Under the pieces are notes generated by a model. It was not told the origin of the DNA, made no database searches, and worked only from the letters and a program-made list of their open reading frames with translations. A stretch of DNA of 8,761 bases from Candidatus Cloacimonadota bacterium (GTDB taxonomy: Bacteria; Cloacimonadota; Cloacimonadia; Cloacimonadales; Cloacimonadaceae): NCBI GenBank assembly GCA_028683635.1, contig JAQUHL010000059.1, positions 1-8,761 of the forward strand, written 5' to 3'. A program made the position numbers and the translations under genes. Position 1 is the stretch's first letter, and every line of letters begins with the position of its first letter. Below are positions 1 through 6,340 of this stretch, piece by piece.

Positions 1-514
1 GAACCGCTTCCCGGAGGTTGGCTCCGAGGATGATCCGGGTGTAATAGGCCTTCCAATTGTCCGCCAGGTTATTTTCAAAGCGTTCCAGAGCCAGGGCGCA
101 GCTATTCATGCTGTTTCCCAGCACCATGCCATATATGGGGATGAGGAAGATGGGGGAATACAGAGGATCGGGACGCAACACCATGAGGATGATCCAGGGC
201 ATGATCAAAAGTGAGGCGGCCAAAAGGGAAAAGGCCAGAACGGGAAAGAGGATATTCCTCTTTAGTTTCAGGCGGTTGAGGATGGTCCAGACCGCGGCAC
301 TGATCATTATCAGCATCCAGCCCAGGGTCAGCCAGAGGTTCGATTTCTGGAAGATGAACTGGAGCACGATCCCGATCATGGCGAGCTGGACGGACATGCG
401 CACGAAGGAAACAAAGGTGGTTTTGATCAGCTTGATCTTCAGTTCTGAAAAGATCAGCACCGGAAAGACCAGCATCAGGGCGGCATATAGCAAACCAAGC
501 CAGGGGATATCCAT
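1..514 (-). CDS. fetB: FetB/YbbM (UPF0014) ABC transporter permease, 3' part cut off by window edge
   Basis: Inner-membrane permease of a two-component ABC transporter; the E. coli relative FetB works with FetA as a putative iron exporter. The first 171 codons are visible; the family is usually about 250-260 residues, so roughly a third is missing past the left edge. The product is very hydrophobic, with likely membrane segments near residues 5-23, 41-56, 59-79, 90-112 and 120-138. Family hallmarks seen are RMSVQLAMIGIVLQFIF (39-55), IPIYGMVLGNSMNSCALALE (125-144) and the cytoplasmic coupling-helix-like ILGANLREAV (162-171). The ATG lies 3 bp after the fetA stop, with a strong AGGAGGAGG site inside the end of fetA, so the two genes are surely cotranscribed. 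Family assignment is firm. The substrate (iron, another metal, or by analogy with plant STAR1/STAR2 a nucleotide sugar) is not shown by the sequence. Confidence 0.93.
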   Translation of the reverse strand, partial: MDIPWLGLLYAALMLVFPVLIFSELKIKLIKTTFVSFVRMSVQLAMIGIVLQFIFQKSNLWLTLGWMLIMISAAVWTILNRLKLKRNILFPVLAFSLLAASLLIMPWIILMVLRPDPLYSPIFLIPIYGMVLGNSMNSCALALERFENNLADNWKAYYTRIILGANLREAV

Positions 515-517
515 GTT

Positions 518-1222
518 CTAAACCTCCTCCTGCTTTAGTTTCAGTTTGGCAATTTGAGCGGAATCCTGCACGAGCACCCTGCCTTTTTCGAGCTTCCAGG
601 CCTTGCTCCAGCTATTTTGCCAGAGGGGATCGTGACTGATGGCAATCACGGCTCCGGGATAGCTATGGAAGATGCAGTTGGAGATGATGCCGGAGGTTTC
701 CTGGTCCAGGGCGGAGCTGATCTCATCCAGGAGCAGGACTTCGGGCTCGAACTGGAGGGTGCGGATCAGGGCGATGCGTTGTTTTTCACCCCCGGAAAGC
801 TGGCTGACCTGCTTGGATAGATAGCTTTCGTTCAAAGAAAAGGTGCTTAGATATTGGGAGATCTTTTTTTCCCACTCCTGATCGGGTTGCTGCCTGGCAG
901 CTTTTTTGCGGTGTACGCAGTAGCCAAGAGGTTCTTTGAGGACGTCCAGGACGCTGCCGTTATCGAGCCAGGGTTCCTGCATGACTTCCATGATCCGGGC
1001 CCGGAGTTCCTGGGGAGAGCTGCTGCGGATCTCCTTGCCATGAAAGAGGATGGATCCCTCGAAATGAGGATTCATCAGGTTCAGGGTGTGCAGGAGGGAG
1101 GTCTTGCCAGAGCCGGTGGGGCCGATGATCAGGATCTTTTCGTGGTTCCGGACCTCGAGCTGCACTTCGCTGAGCAGAACTCTATCTTCATAATAGAGCT
1201 TGCGGATATCGATTTGGATCAT
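518..1222 (-). CDS. fetA: FetA/YbbL-type ABC transporter ATP-binding protein
   Basis: Cytoplasmic ATPase that energises the neighbouring FetB permease. At 234 residues it has the usual size of a stand-alone ABC ATPase. All catalytic elements are present and in order: Walker A GPTGSGKT (34-41), Q-loop MQEP (Gln82), signature LSGGEKQR (142-149), Walker B VLLLDE (162-167), D-loop SALD (170-173) and the switch His197 in SHD. Its ATG overlaps the stop of the upstream SIMPL gene by one base (TAATG at 1224-1220). There is no convincing ribosome site of its own, so translation is probably by reinitiation. The downstream fetB starts 3 bp after its stop. The ATPase alone would be generic; the FetA call rests on the UPF0014 permease next door. 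The segment between Q-loop and signature (about 100-125) is charged and Lys/Gln-rich. Confidence 0.93.
   Translation of the reverse strand: MIQIDIRKLYYEDRVLLSEVQLEVRNHEKILIIGPTGSGKTSLLHTLNLMNPHFEGSILFHGKEIRSSSPQELRARIMEVMQEPWLDNGSVLDVLKEPLGYCVHRKKAARQQPDQEWEKKISQYLSTFSLNESYLSKQVSQLSGGEKQRIALIRTLQFEPEVLLLDEISSALDQETSGIISNCIFHSYPGAVIAISHDPLWQNSWSKAWKLEKGRVLVQDSAQIAKLKLKQEEV
521..531 (-). promoter_or_regulatory. Strong Shine-Dalgarno site for fetB
   Basis: On the minus strand this reads AGGAGGAGGTT and ends 6 nt before the fetB ATG. It is embedded in the last codons of fetA (the Gln-Glu-Glu-Val end), so fetB translation begins as ribosomes finish fetA. It fixes the fetB start at 514. Confidence 0.85.
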
Positions 1223-1995
1223 TATTTAAGGCCAAAATTGGCAGTCAGGGTTACCGATATGCTTTTCTTTTTTGTGTTTGTGCTATAGATTCCCCAATCC
1301 GAGACTTCGGTGGAATAGGGCTCGGTTATCTGAAAAACTCCAGCCCGGGCATCTTTCATCTTGCCCAGTTTGGCCTTCGAAGCGTGAGTGATTTCCTCGG
1401 CGCGGGAGACGGCATCGGCGGTGGCTTCTGCCAAAAGCTGTTTCTTCAGCTCCGGGAGTTTGGAATAGTAATAGGTGAGGTTGGATTGGTCGATGATGAT
1501 GTTGCGTTTGCCAAAGAACTCCGGGTTGAGGGAGATTTCCTCGATTTTGGCAAGGTCCGAAGACAGCACGTAGATGGCCTGGACGATGTTGTAGGCAGTG
1601 AGCAGGCCATATTGTTCATAAACGGGAGTAATGGTAATGGGCTGCAGGTTTATATCTTCTGTTTTGACTCCCTTGGTGATGAGGAATTCCTTGAAAGCCT
1701 GGGTATCGCTGTTCATTTGGGAATAGGCCTGGTTGACTTCGTCGAAGGTGGCGCGCTTGCTGAGGTTGATGTTCCATTTGACGGTATCGGAATCGAAGAG
1801 TTTGTTGGCATAGCCCACGACCCGGAGGTTGGTTTCGGCTCGCCGGCTCTGCATGAAGGCAAAGCTGAAGACTGTGAGCCCGATGATGAAGCTGGCTCCC
1901 AGGATGGCAAACCTGTTTTTTCCGCTTTTTTCCATGATTTCGATCACGATCACAGCAATCACGATCAGTGGCAGGATCACATAGGCAAAAGACAT
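1222..1995 (-). CDS. Membrane-anchored SIMPL-domain (DUF541, YggE-like) protein
   Basis: A 257-residue protein with two N-terminal hydrophobic helices (about 4-20 and 29-48) joined by a short charged linker (EKSGKNR), then a SIMPL domain from about residue 56 to the end. SIMPL features seen are LRVVGYANKLFDSDTVKWNI (57-76), the helix EATADAVSRAEEITHASKAK (190-209) followed by LGKM, and the closing strand KSISVTLTANFGL. Two helices predict a hairpin anchor with the SIMPL domain on the cytoplasmic side if the protein is an ordinary hairpin; starting at Met21 would leave one helix and could export the domain. The start at 1995 is preferred because AAGGAG lies 7 nt upstream, while Met21 has no such site. 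SIMPL proteins have no settled biochemical activity; E. coli YggE is linked to oxidative-stress defence and Brucella BP26 is a periplasmic antigen. It is the first gene of a cassette with fetA and fetB. Confidence 0.9.
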   Translation of the reverse strand: MSFAYVILPLIVIAVIVIEIMEKSGKNRFAILGASFIIGLTVFSFAFMQSRRAETNLRVVGYANKLFDSDTVKWNINLSKRATFDEVNQAYSQMNSDTQAFKEFLITKGVKTEDINLQPITITPVYEQYGLLTAYNIVQAIYVLSSDLAKIEEISLNPEFFGKRNIIIDQSNLTYYYSKLPELKKQLLAEATADAVSRAEEITHASKAKLGKMKDARAGVFQITEPYSTEVSDWGIYSTNTKKKSISVTLTANFGLK

Positions 1996-2002
1996 GTTTT
2001 CA

Positions 2003-2008
2003 CTCCTT
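2003..2008 (-). promoter_or_regulatory. Shine-Dalgarno site of the SIMPL gene
   Basis: AAGGAG on the minus strand, 7 nt before the ATG at 1995. It decides the longer, two-helix start over Met21. An 11-bp inverted repeat ends only 7 nt upstream of it. Confidence 0.75.
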
Positions 2009-2015
2009 GAAAGTC

Positions 2016-2045
2016 GATCTGCCTTCAGGTTAGCGAAGGCAGATC
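2016..2045. repeat. Perfect 11-bp inverted repeat (hairpin) before the SIMPL-fetAB cassette
   Basis: The arms GATCTGCCTTC (2016-2026) and GAAGGCAGATC (2035-2045) are exact reverse complements around an 8-base loop. In the minus-strand transcript the hairpin would sit in the 5' leader, just upstream of the SIMPL ribosome site. On the plus strand the second arm is followed by a T-rich stretch with six T in a row (2052-2057), giving terminator-like polarity on that strand, although no plus-strand gene is visible to end. It could be a leader structure, an operator palindrome or a repeat-family member; the sequence does not decide. Confidence 0.7.
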
Positions 2046-2064
2046 AATGTGTTTTTTGTTTGGT

Positions 2065-2149
2065 TTGAAATGACATAATCCAGGCCCGCCCGCTGCCCTT
2101 TAGGGAATGGGGCTCTGCCCCATACCCCGGCAAGATTATGTCATTTCAA
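2065..2149. repeat. 85-bp nested palindromic intergenic element
   Basis: Outer arms TTGAAATGACATAATC (2065-2080) and GATTATGTCATTTCAA (2134-2149) are a perfect 16-bp inverted repeat. Inside is a second hairpin, 2103-2113 against 2117-2127, with 11 positions, one A/A mismatch and a three-base TCT loop. Its core is ATGGGGC/GCCCCAT. A small CCCT-TT-AGGG palindrome overlaps it at 2096-2105. The arms are A+T-rich and the centre very G+C-rich, unlike the flanks. This is the architecture of a small non-coding mobile element (MITE or REP-like) or a strong structured RNA between the dehydrogenase and SIMPL genes. No target-site duplication is visible. No T-run follows on the minus strand, so it is not a standard intrinsic terminator for the dehydrogenase. 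Confidence 0.7.
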
Positions 2150-2159
2150 GTATATTGAT

Positions 2160-3692
2160 TTATTTTATATGGCCTTTTCCCACCCCGCGTACCTCGCAAC
2201 CGAGCTTGCGGTACTGAGCGATGATGGAATCTGAAAGGAAGTTTGAACAATCCACGATCAGCGGCTTGCCACCTGTCATGGCCACCACATCCTCGGGTTT
2301 GAGCTTGCGGTATTCATCGTGACCCACGGCAAAGACCACTACCTGGGCTCCCGAGAGGGATTCCCCAAGGTCGTGAAGGACCACCGTTTCGTCGATCTCC
2401 GGCCATACTTCCACATAGGGATCATGGACTTTGACGAGGGCAAATTCCTTGCGCAGGAATTCCACGAGGGTCTTGGAGGGGGAGTGCCTGGTATCACCCA
2501 GATTTTCCAGATAGGAAACTCCCAGCACAGTGACCTGGGTTTCCTTCAGGTTTTCGATCACCTGCTTGATGATTTCGATGGTATGAAGAGGCATGGTGTC
2601 GTTGATATTGACCGAGCGGATTGCCATATCGAGGGTTCCTTCCAGGCCAAAGAGAGCGTTCATTGCCCAGTTTGCCAGCACGGGATCCTTGGTGAGGCAG
2701 TAGCCACCGACTCCCAGGCTGGGACGCAGAAGGTTATCGTGGGTTCCTTCGCGCTTGCGGATGGCTTCCCGAACTTTGTAGAGATCGACTCCGATCTGCT
2801 CGGCAAATCTTGCCCATTCCAGGGTGAGGGCGATGTTGGTGGCCCGGTAGGAATTTTCCATCACCTTGGAAAGCTCGGAAGCATTGGTATGATCAAGCTC
2901 GGTGAGGGGATATTTTTTCACATTCAGCACGTTGGACAGGAATTCCCGGCAGAGGTCACGGCTCTTTTGGTTCACTCCGGAGAAGACTCTCCAGAAATCC
3001 CGGATGGAAGCCACATACTTCGCACCCGGCATCACTCTTTCATAGGAATGAGCGATCAGGGGCGGGGTTTTTGTAATATCGATACCGCGCTTGGTAAATT
3101 CTTCTTCGATGATGGGCTTCACGACCTTTTCGCAGGTTCCGGGGGGAACAGTTGTCTCCACAAGGATCAGGCAATCGGGTTTGATATGCTGGCCCAGAGT
3201 GCGGATTCCACCGCGGAAGGCATAGAGATCGCAAAAGCCTTTCTCAGCCTCTCCAAAGGCGGGTTTGGTGGCATCGAGCTGAATATCCACCACCACGACA
3301 TCCACCAGTTCATAGACATAATCTTCCCAGGTTGCCCTGAAATTCTGCTTCTCAACCACACAGCGATGGAAGATTTCCGGTACTTCCTCGTCCGAAGAAC
3401 TCACTGGCGGAATGCCGTTATTGATCACCGGGATCTTCCAAAAAGAACGGGGGGAGGGACGCTGGTGCCCGTGAACATAATAAATGGGCTCGCCCTTTTC
3501 ATCAACGGCATCAGCCACCACGGTCGCCATTACGCAGCCGACAAAGCCAAGACCTTGAACCGCAACGATCTTTCTGCCTTTTTTGCGTTGCTCTTCAGTG
3601 ATAGATTTGAGGATTTTCCGCTCTTCGATTGCTTCAGCATCGGTAGGCAGCGGATACTTTGTGCCATCAGGTGCCAATGAGATGTTTTGCAT
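2160..3692 (-). CDS. Nucleotide-sugar dehydrogenase (UDP-glucose / UDP-ManNAc dehydrogenase superfamily)
   Basis: Likely oxidises C6 of a nucleotide-activated sugar to the uronic acid, supplying precursors for surface polysaccharide. From the chosen ATG it is 510 residues, longer than the usual 430-450. Seen in order: N-terminal extension (1-40), Rossmann loop GLGFVG (47-52), ETTVPPGT (179-186), the central-domain helix ELSKVMENSYRATNIAL with Lys276 and Asn280, the catalytic motif LGVGGYC (326-332, nucleophile Cys332) followed by LTKDP, and the C-terminal domain motif GVSYLENLGDTRHSP (391-405). A GTG 45 bp upstream (3737) keeps the frame open, but AGGAGA sits just before the ATG at 3692, and the GTG lies in a repeat-like tract, so the ATG is preferred. 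Oddities: His76-Gln-Arg where NAD-specific members usually have an acidic residue, and Leu395 where a Lys is usual. The exact substrate cannot be assigned and no other sugar genes are in view. Confidence 0.9.
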   Translation of the reverse strand: MQNISLAPDGTKYPLPTDAEAIEERKILKSITEEQRKKGRKIVAVQGLGFVGCVMATVVADAVDEKGEPIYYVHGHQRPSPRSFWKIPVINNGIPPVSSSDEEVPEIFHRCVVEKQNFRATWEDYVYELVDVVVVDIQLDATKPAFGEAEKGFCDLYAFRGGIRTLGQHIKPDCLILVETTVPPGTCEKVVKPIIEEEFTKRGIDITKTPPLIAHSYERVMPGAKYVASIRDFWRVFSGVNQKSRDLCREFLSNVLNVKKYPLTELDHTNASELSKVMENSYRATNIALTLEWARFAEQIGVDLYKVREAIRKREGTHDNLLRPSLGVGGYCLTKDPVLANWAMNALFGLEGTLDMAIRSVNINDTMPLHTIEIIKQVIENLKETQVTVLGVSYLENLGDTRHSPSKTLVEFLRKEFALVKVHDPYVEVWPEIDETVVLHDLGESLSGAQVVVFAVGHDEYRKLKPEDVVAMTGGKPLIVDCSNFLSDSIIAQYRKLGCEVRGVGKGHIK

Positions 3693-3696
3693 ATTT

Positions 3697-3702
3697 TCTC
3701 CT
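3697..3702 (-). promoter_or_regulatory. Shine-Dalgarno site choosing the dehydrogenase ATG start
   Basis: AGGAGA on the minus strand, 4 nt before the ATG at 3692 (5-6 nt counted from AGGAG). It makes the upstream in-frame GTG at 3737 unnecessary as a start. Confidence 0.7.
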
Positions 3703-3725
3703 ATATGGGGTTGGATTGTTTTTTT

Positions 3726-3761
3726 ACACAGAGACACGGAAAAAAAGAGGAGGACACAGAG
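3726..3761. repeat. ACACAGAG direct repeat pair in a purine-rich spacer
   Basis: The octamer ACACAGAG occurs at 3726-3733 and 3754-3761, separated by a purine-rich tract with a run of seven A (3740-3746) and AGAGGAGG. On the minus strand this gives pyrimidine-rich DNA with CTCTGTGT words. The tract lies in the leuS-dehydrogenase spacer, beside the dehydrogenase ribosome site. No function is evident; it looks like low-complexity or dispersed repeat sequence. Confidence 0.5.
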
Positions 3762-3793
3762 GAGGGGCTGCCCTGATCTGCTTTTCTAAAGGA

Positions 3794-3819
3794 ATCCGTT
3801 TTCATCCGTTCTTTCCGTA
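3794..3819. repeat. Three short direct repeats of (A/T)TCCGT(T/A)
   Basis: ATCCGTT at 3794-3800 and 3804-3810, then the variant TTCCGTA at 3813-3819, spaced 10 and 9 bp. This is close to one helical turn, as in binding-site arrays, but it may equally be a fragment of a dispersed intergenic repeat. It lies about 30 bp past the leuS stop and about 100 bp upstream of the dehydrogenase ATG. Confidence 0.5.
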
Positions 3820-3846
3820 GCATATATCATTCTTTTAATACTTGGG

Positions 3847-6330
3847 TTATTTACTGGCGGCGATGCTCAGCATTTTGTCCGGGATCAGGATCATCTTCCG
3901 GATGACAAGCCCTTCCAGGCTGCGTTTCACGTTTTCAATCTCCAGAGCCCGGGCCTTGATCTGATCCCCTGTGGCAGTGGCGGGTACCTCGAGCTTGCCC
4001 CTGAGCTTGCCATTGATCTGGATCACAATGGTCACAATGTCCTTCACCAAATAGCTTTCCTCATAACCGGGAAGGCCATGTTCATGGATCAGGCCCTGAA
4101 AGCCCAACACTTGCCAGAGTTCTTCGGCCAGATGGGGGGCAAAGGGATAGAGCATCTGGGGGATGATGCCACAGGCTTCGGCATAGACGGCCAGGTCTTT
4201 GTCGTTCAGCAGGGATGGGTCTTTCACTGCCAGGCAATGGTTCAGATGTTCCATAATCGCTGCAATGGCAGTATTATACTGCATTCTGTGCAGGGCATCA
4301 TCCAGCCATTTCTTTACAGAATGGTGAGAGCTGATCAGCAGTTCTTTGAGCTCGGGGGATACTTCTTCCGGTTCTGCACAGAGGTTCAAACCTTTTTTGA
4401 TGTGATCCTTATGCTGGTCAATCAAGCGCCACACCCGGTTCAGGAAGCGGAAAGCTCCCATCACGGCATCGTCGTTCCATTCCACATCCTTTTCGGGTGG
4501 GGAGGCAAAGAGCAGATAGACCCTCAGGGTGTCTGCTCCGTAACGATCGATGATGTAGGTGGGGTCAACCACATTTCCGGCGGATTTGCTCATCTTGGCA
4601 CCATCTTTGAGGACCATACCTTGAGTGAGCAGCCGGGCAAAGGGTTCGTCACAATCCACCCAACCCAGATCCCGCATGAATTTGTGGATGAACCTGGCAT
4701 AGAGCAAGTGCATGCAGGCATGTTCGATTCCTCCGATGTACTGATCCACGGGCAGCCAGTAGTTGGCGGCGTCCTTTGAGAAGGGAAGGCTCTGGTTCTG
4801 CACATCTGCATAGCGGGCGAAGTACCAGGAGCTATCCACAAAGGTATCCATGGTATCGGTTTCCCGGATGGCCGGTTTGCCGCATTTCGGGCAGGTGGTG
4901 TGGAGCCATTCGGGGACGGAGAGCAAGGGGTTCTGGGTGGTTTTGCCCACCTGGACCTTATCCGGCAGACGCACCGGGAGCTCTTCATCCGGGACCAGTT
5001 CCGCTCCGCAATCCTGGCAATAGACGATCGGGATCGGATTTCCCCAATAGCGCTGCCGGGAGATTCCCCAGTCCCTCAGGCGATAAGTATGCGTGCGCCT
5101 TCCCCAGGACTGGGCTTCGATGTATTGGCTGATCTTGTCCTTGGCAATAACGCTGTCCAGATCATCGAACTGCTTCGAATTGACCATGATTCCGGGCTCA
5201 ATGTAGGCTTCCTGAAGATCTTCCAGAACCAGGTCTTGCCCGGGATTCTGGATCACGATCTTGATGGGGATCTGGTATTTCCTGGCAAACTCAAAATCCC
5301 TTTTGTCGTGGGCAGGTACCGCCATCACAGCACCTGTGCCGTAATCCATCAGCACATAGTTTGTGATCCAGATCGGAATTCTATCTCCATTCAGGGGATT
5401 GATGCAATATCTTCCGCTGGCGATTCCCTCTTTGATGTTGTCCTCGGCAGAGCGGGAAATTTTGTCCTCATTGATCACCTTGCGGCAGAAATCGTGCAGA
5501 GCTTGGTTATCTCTGTCCTGAGCCAGCCATTCCTGGACGTAGGGATGCTCCGGGGGGAGCGCTATGAAGGTGACGCCATAGATCGTATCCGGCCTGGTGG
5601 TGAAGACTCTGATCTCTCTGCCATCTTGCTCCAGGCGGAAGATGATCTCCGTACCGGTGCTTTTGCCGATCCAATTTTTCTGCATGGTGATGACCCGCTC
5701 CGGCCAGTCAATAACCTTGCTGAAATCCAGCAGTTCCTCAGCATAATCGGTGATCTTGAAATACCATTGTTCCAGCTCTTTTTGAGTAACCTGGCTATGG
5801 CAACGCCAGCAGGAGCCGTCCTCCACCTGTTCATTGGCAAGCACGGTTTGGCATTCCTCACACCAGTTCTGGAAGGATTTCTTTTTGTAGACCAGGCCCT
5901 TTTCATAGAGCTTCTTGAAGAGGTATTGCCCCCAGCGGTAATAATCCGGACGGCAGGTGCAGACCTCACGCTCCCAATCCAGACCAAAGCCCATGGAATC
6001 GAATTGGCTGCGCATGGCTTTGATATTGCTTTCCGTGGTGATCCGGGGATGGGAATTGTTCTGGATGGCATGGTTTTCTGCCGGCATGCCAAAGGCATCG
6101 TAGCCCATGGGCTGCATGACGTTGTAGCCCTGCATGAGCTTCAGCCGGGTGATCGCATCGCCGATCGAATAGTTTGAGGCATGGCCGATATGCAGAACTC
6201 CGGAAGGATAGGGAAACATCGAAAGCACATAGTATTTATCTTTTGCAGAGTTGTTTTTGGCATTGAAAATCCGCTTTTCCTGCCAGGTTTTCTGCCACTT
6301 GCGTTCGATCTCATGAAAAGGGTATTCCAT
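3847..6330 (-). CDS. leuS: Leucyl-tRNA synthetase
   Basis: Cytoplasmic class I enzyme that charges tRNA-Leu with leucine and hydrolyses mischarged products. 827 residues from the chosen ATG, normal for bacterial LeuRS. Seen in order: HIGH (47-50) in PYPSGVLHIGHASNYSIGDA, a zinc knuckle with Cys157/160/174/177, the editing domain with TTRPDT (244-249) and GTGAVMAVPAHDKRD (331-345, conserved Asp342), a second Cys pair set at 438/441 and 480/483, the tRNA-synthetase core DSSWYFARY, KMSKS (579-583), an alpha-helical anticodon-binding region, and the C-terminal strand IQINGKLRGKLEVP. The frame extends to a TTG at 6342, but GGAG at 6337-6340 overlaps that codon and sits 6 nt before the ATG at 6330, so the ATG is the start. 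No T-box or other known leader is seen. The gene is intact. Confidence 0.99.
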   Translation of the reverse strand: MEYPFHEIERKWQKTWQEKRIFNAKNNSAKDKYYVLSMFPYPSGVLHIGHASNYSIGDAITRLKLMQGYNVMQPMGYDAFGMPAENHAIQNNSHPRITTESNIKAMRSQFDSMGFGLDWEREVCTCRPDYYRWGQYLFKKLYEKGLVYKKKSFQNWCEECQTVLANEQVEDGSCWRCHSQVTQKELEQWYFKITDYAEELLDFSKVIDWPERVITMQKNWIGKSTGTEIIFRLEQDGREIRVFTTRPDTIYGVTFIALPPEHPYVQEWLAQDRDNQALHDFCRKVINEDKISRSAEDNIKEGIASGRYCINPLNGDRIPIWITNYVLMDYGTGAVMAVPAHDKRDFEFARKYQIPIKIVIQNPGQDLVLEDLQEAYIEPGIMVNSKQFDDLDSVIAKDKISQYIEAQSWGRRTHTYRLRDWGISRQRYWGNPIPIVYCQDCGAELVPDEELPVRLPDKVQVGKTTQNPLLSVPEWLHTTCPKCGKPAIRETDTMDTFVDSSWYFARYADVQNQSLPFSKDAANYWLPVDQYIGGIEHACMHLLYARFIHKFMRDLGWVDCDEPFARLLTQGMVLKDGAKMSKSAGNVVDPTYIIDRYGADTLRVYLLFASPPEKDVEWNDDAVMGAFRFLNRVWRLIDQHKDHIKKGLNLCAEPEEVSPELKELLISSHHSVKKWLDDALHRMQYNTAIAAIMEHLNHCLAVKDPSLLNDKDLAVYAEACGIIPQMLYPFAPHLAEELWQVLGFQGLIHEHGLPGYEESYLVKDIVTIVIQINGKLRGKLEVPATATGDQIKARALEIENVKRSLEGLVIRKMILIPDKMLSIAASK

Positions 6331-6336
6331 TTTTAT

Positions 6337-6340
6337 CTCC
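6337..6340 (-). promoter_or_regulatory. leuS ribosome binding site
   Basis: GGAG on the minus strand, 6 nt before the ATG at 6330. Because it overlaps the in-frame TTG (6342-6340), it argues against TTG as the start. Confidence 0.65.

Noticed and set aside
1384..2010. Plus-strand open frame opposite the SIMPL gene
   Set aside because: Gly/Asp-rich composition typical of antisense translation, and it overlaps a well supported gene completely.
2065..2149. Intrinsic terminator of the dehydrogenase gene
   Set aside because: On the minus strand the second arm is followed by an A/C-rich sequence, not a T-run, so the canonical signature is missing.
2319..3680. Long plus-strand open frame (about 450 codons) opposite the nucleotide-sugar dehydrogenase
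   Set aside because: It is antisense to a gene with clear family motifs, its translation has no recognisable domain, and it reflects codon bias on the real strand.
3693..3737. Upstream GTG start (3737) for the dehydrogenase
   Set aside because: The extra 15 codons come from a repeat-like tract and include the ribosome site of the better ATG at 3692.
4900..6177. Long plus-strand open frame (about 425 codons) opposite leuS
   Set aside because: Antisense shadow of an unmistakable LeuS; no recognisable protein family or ribosome site.
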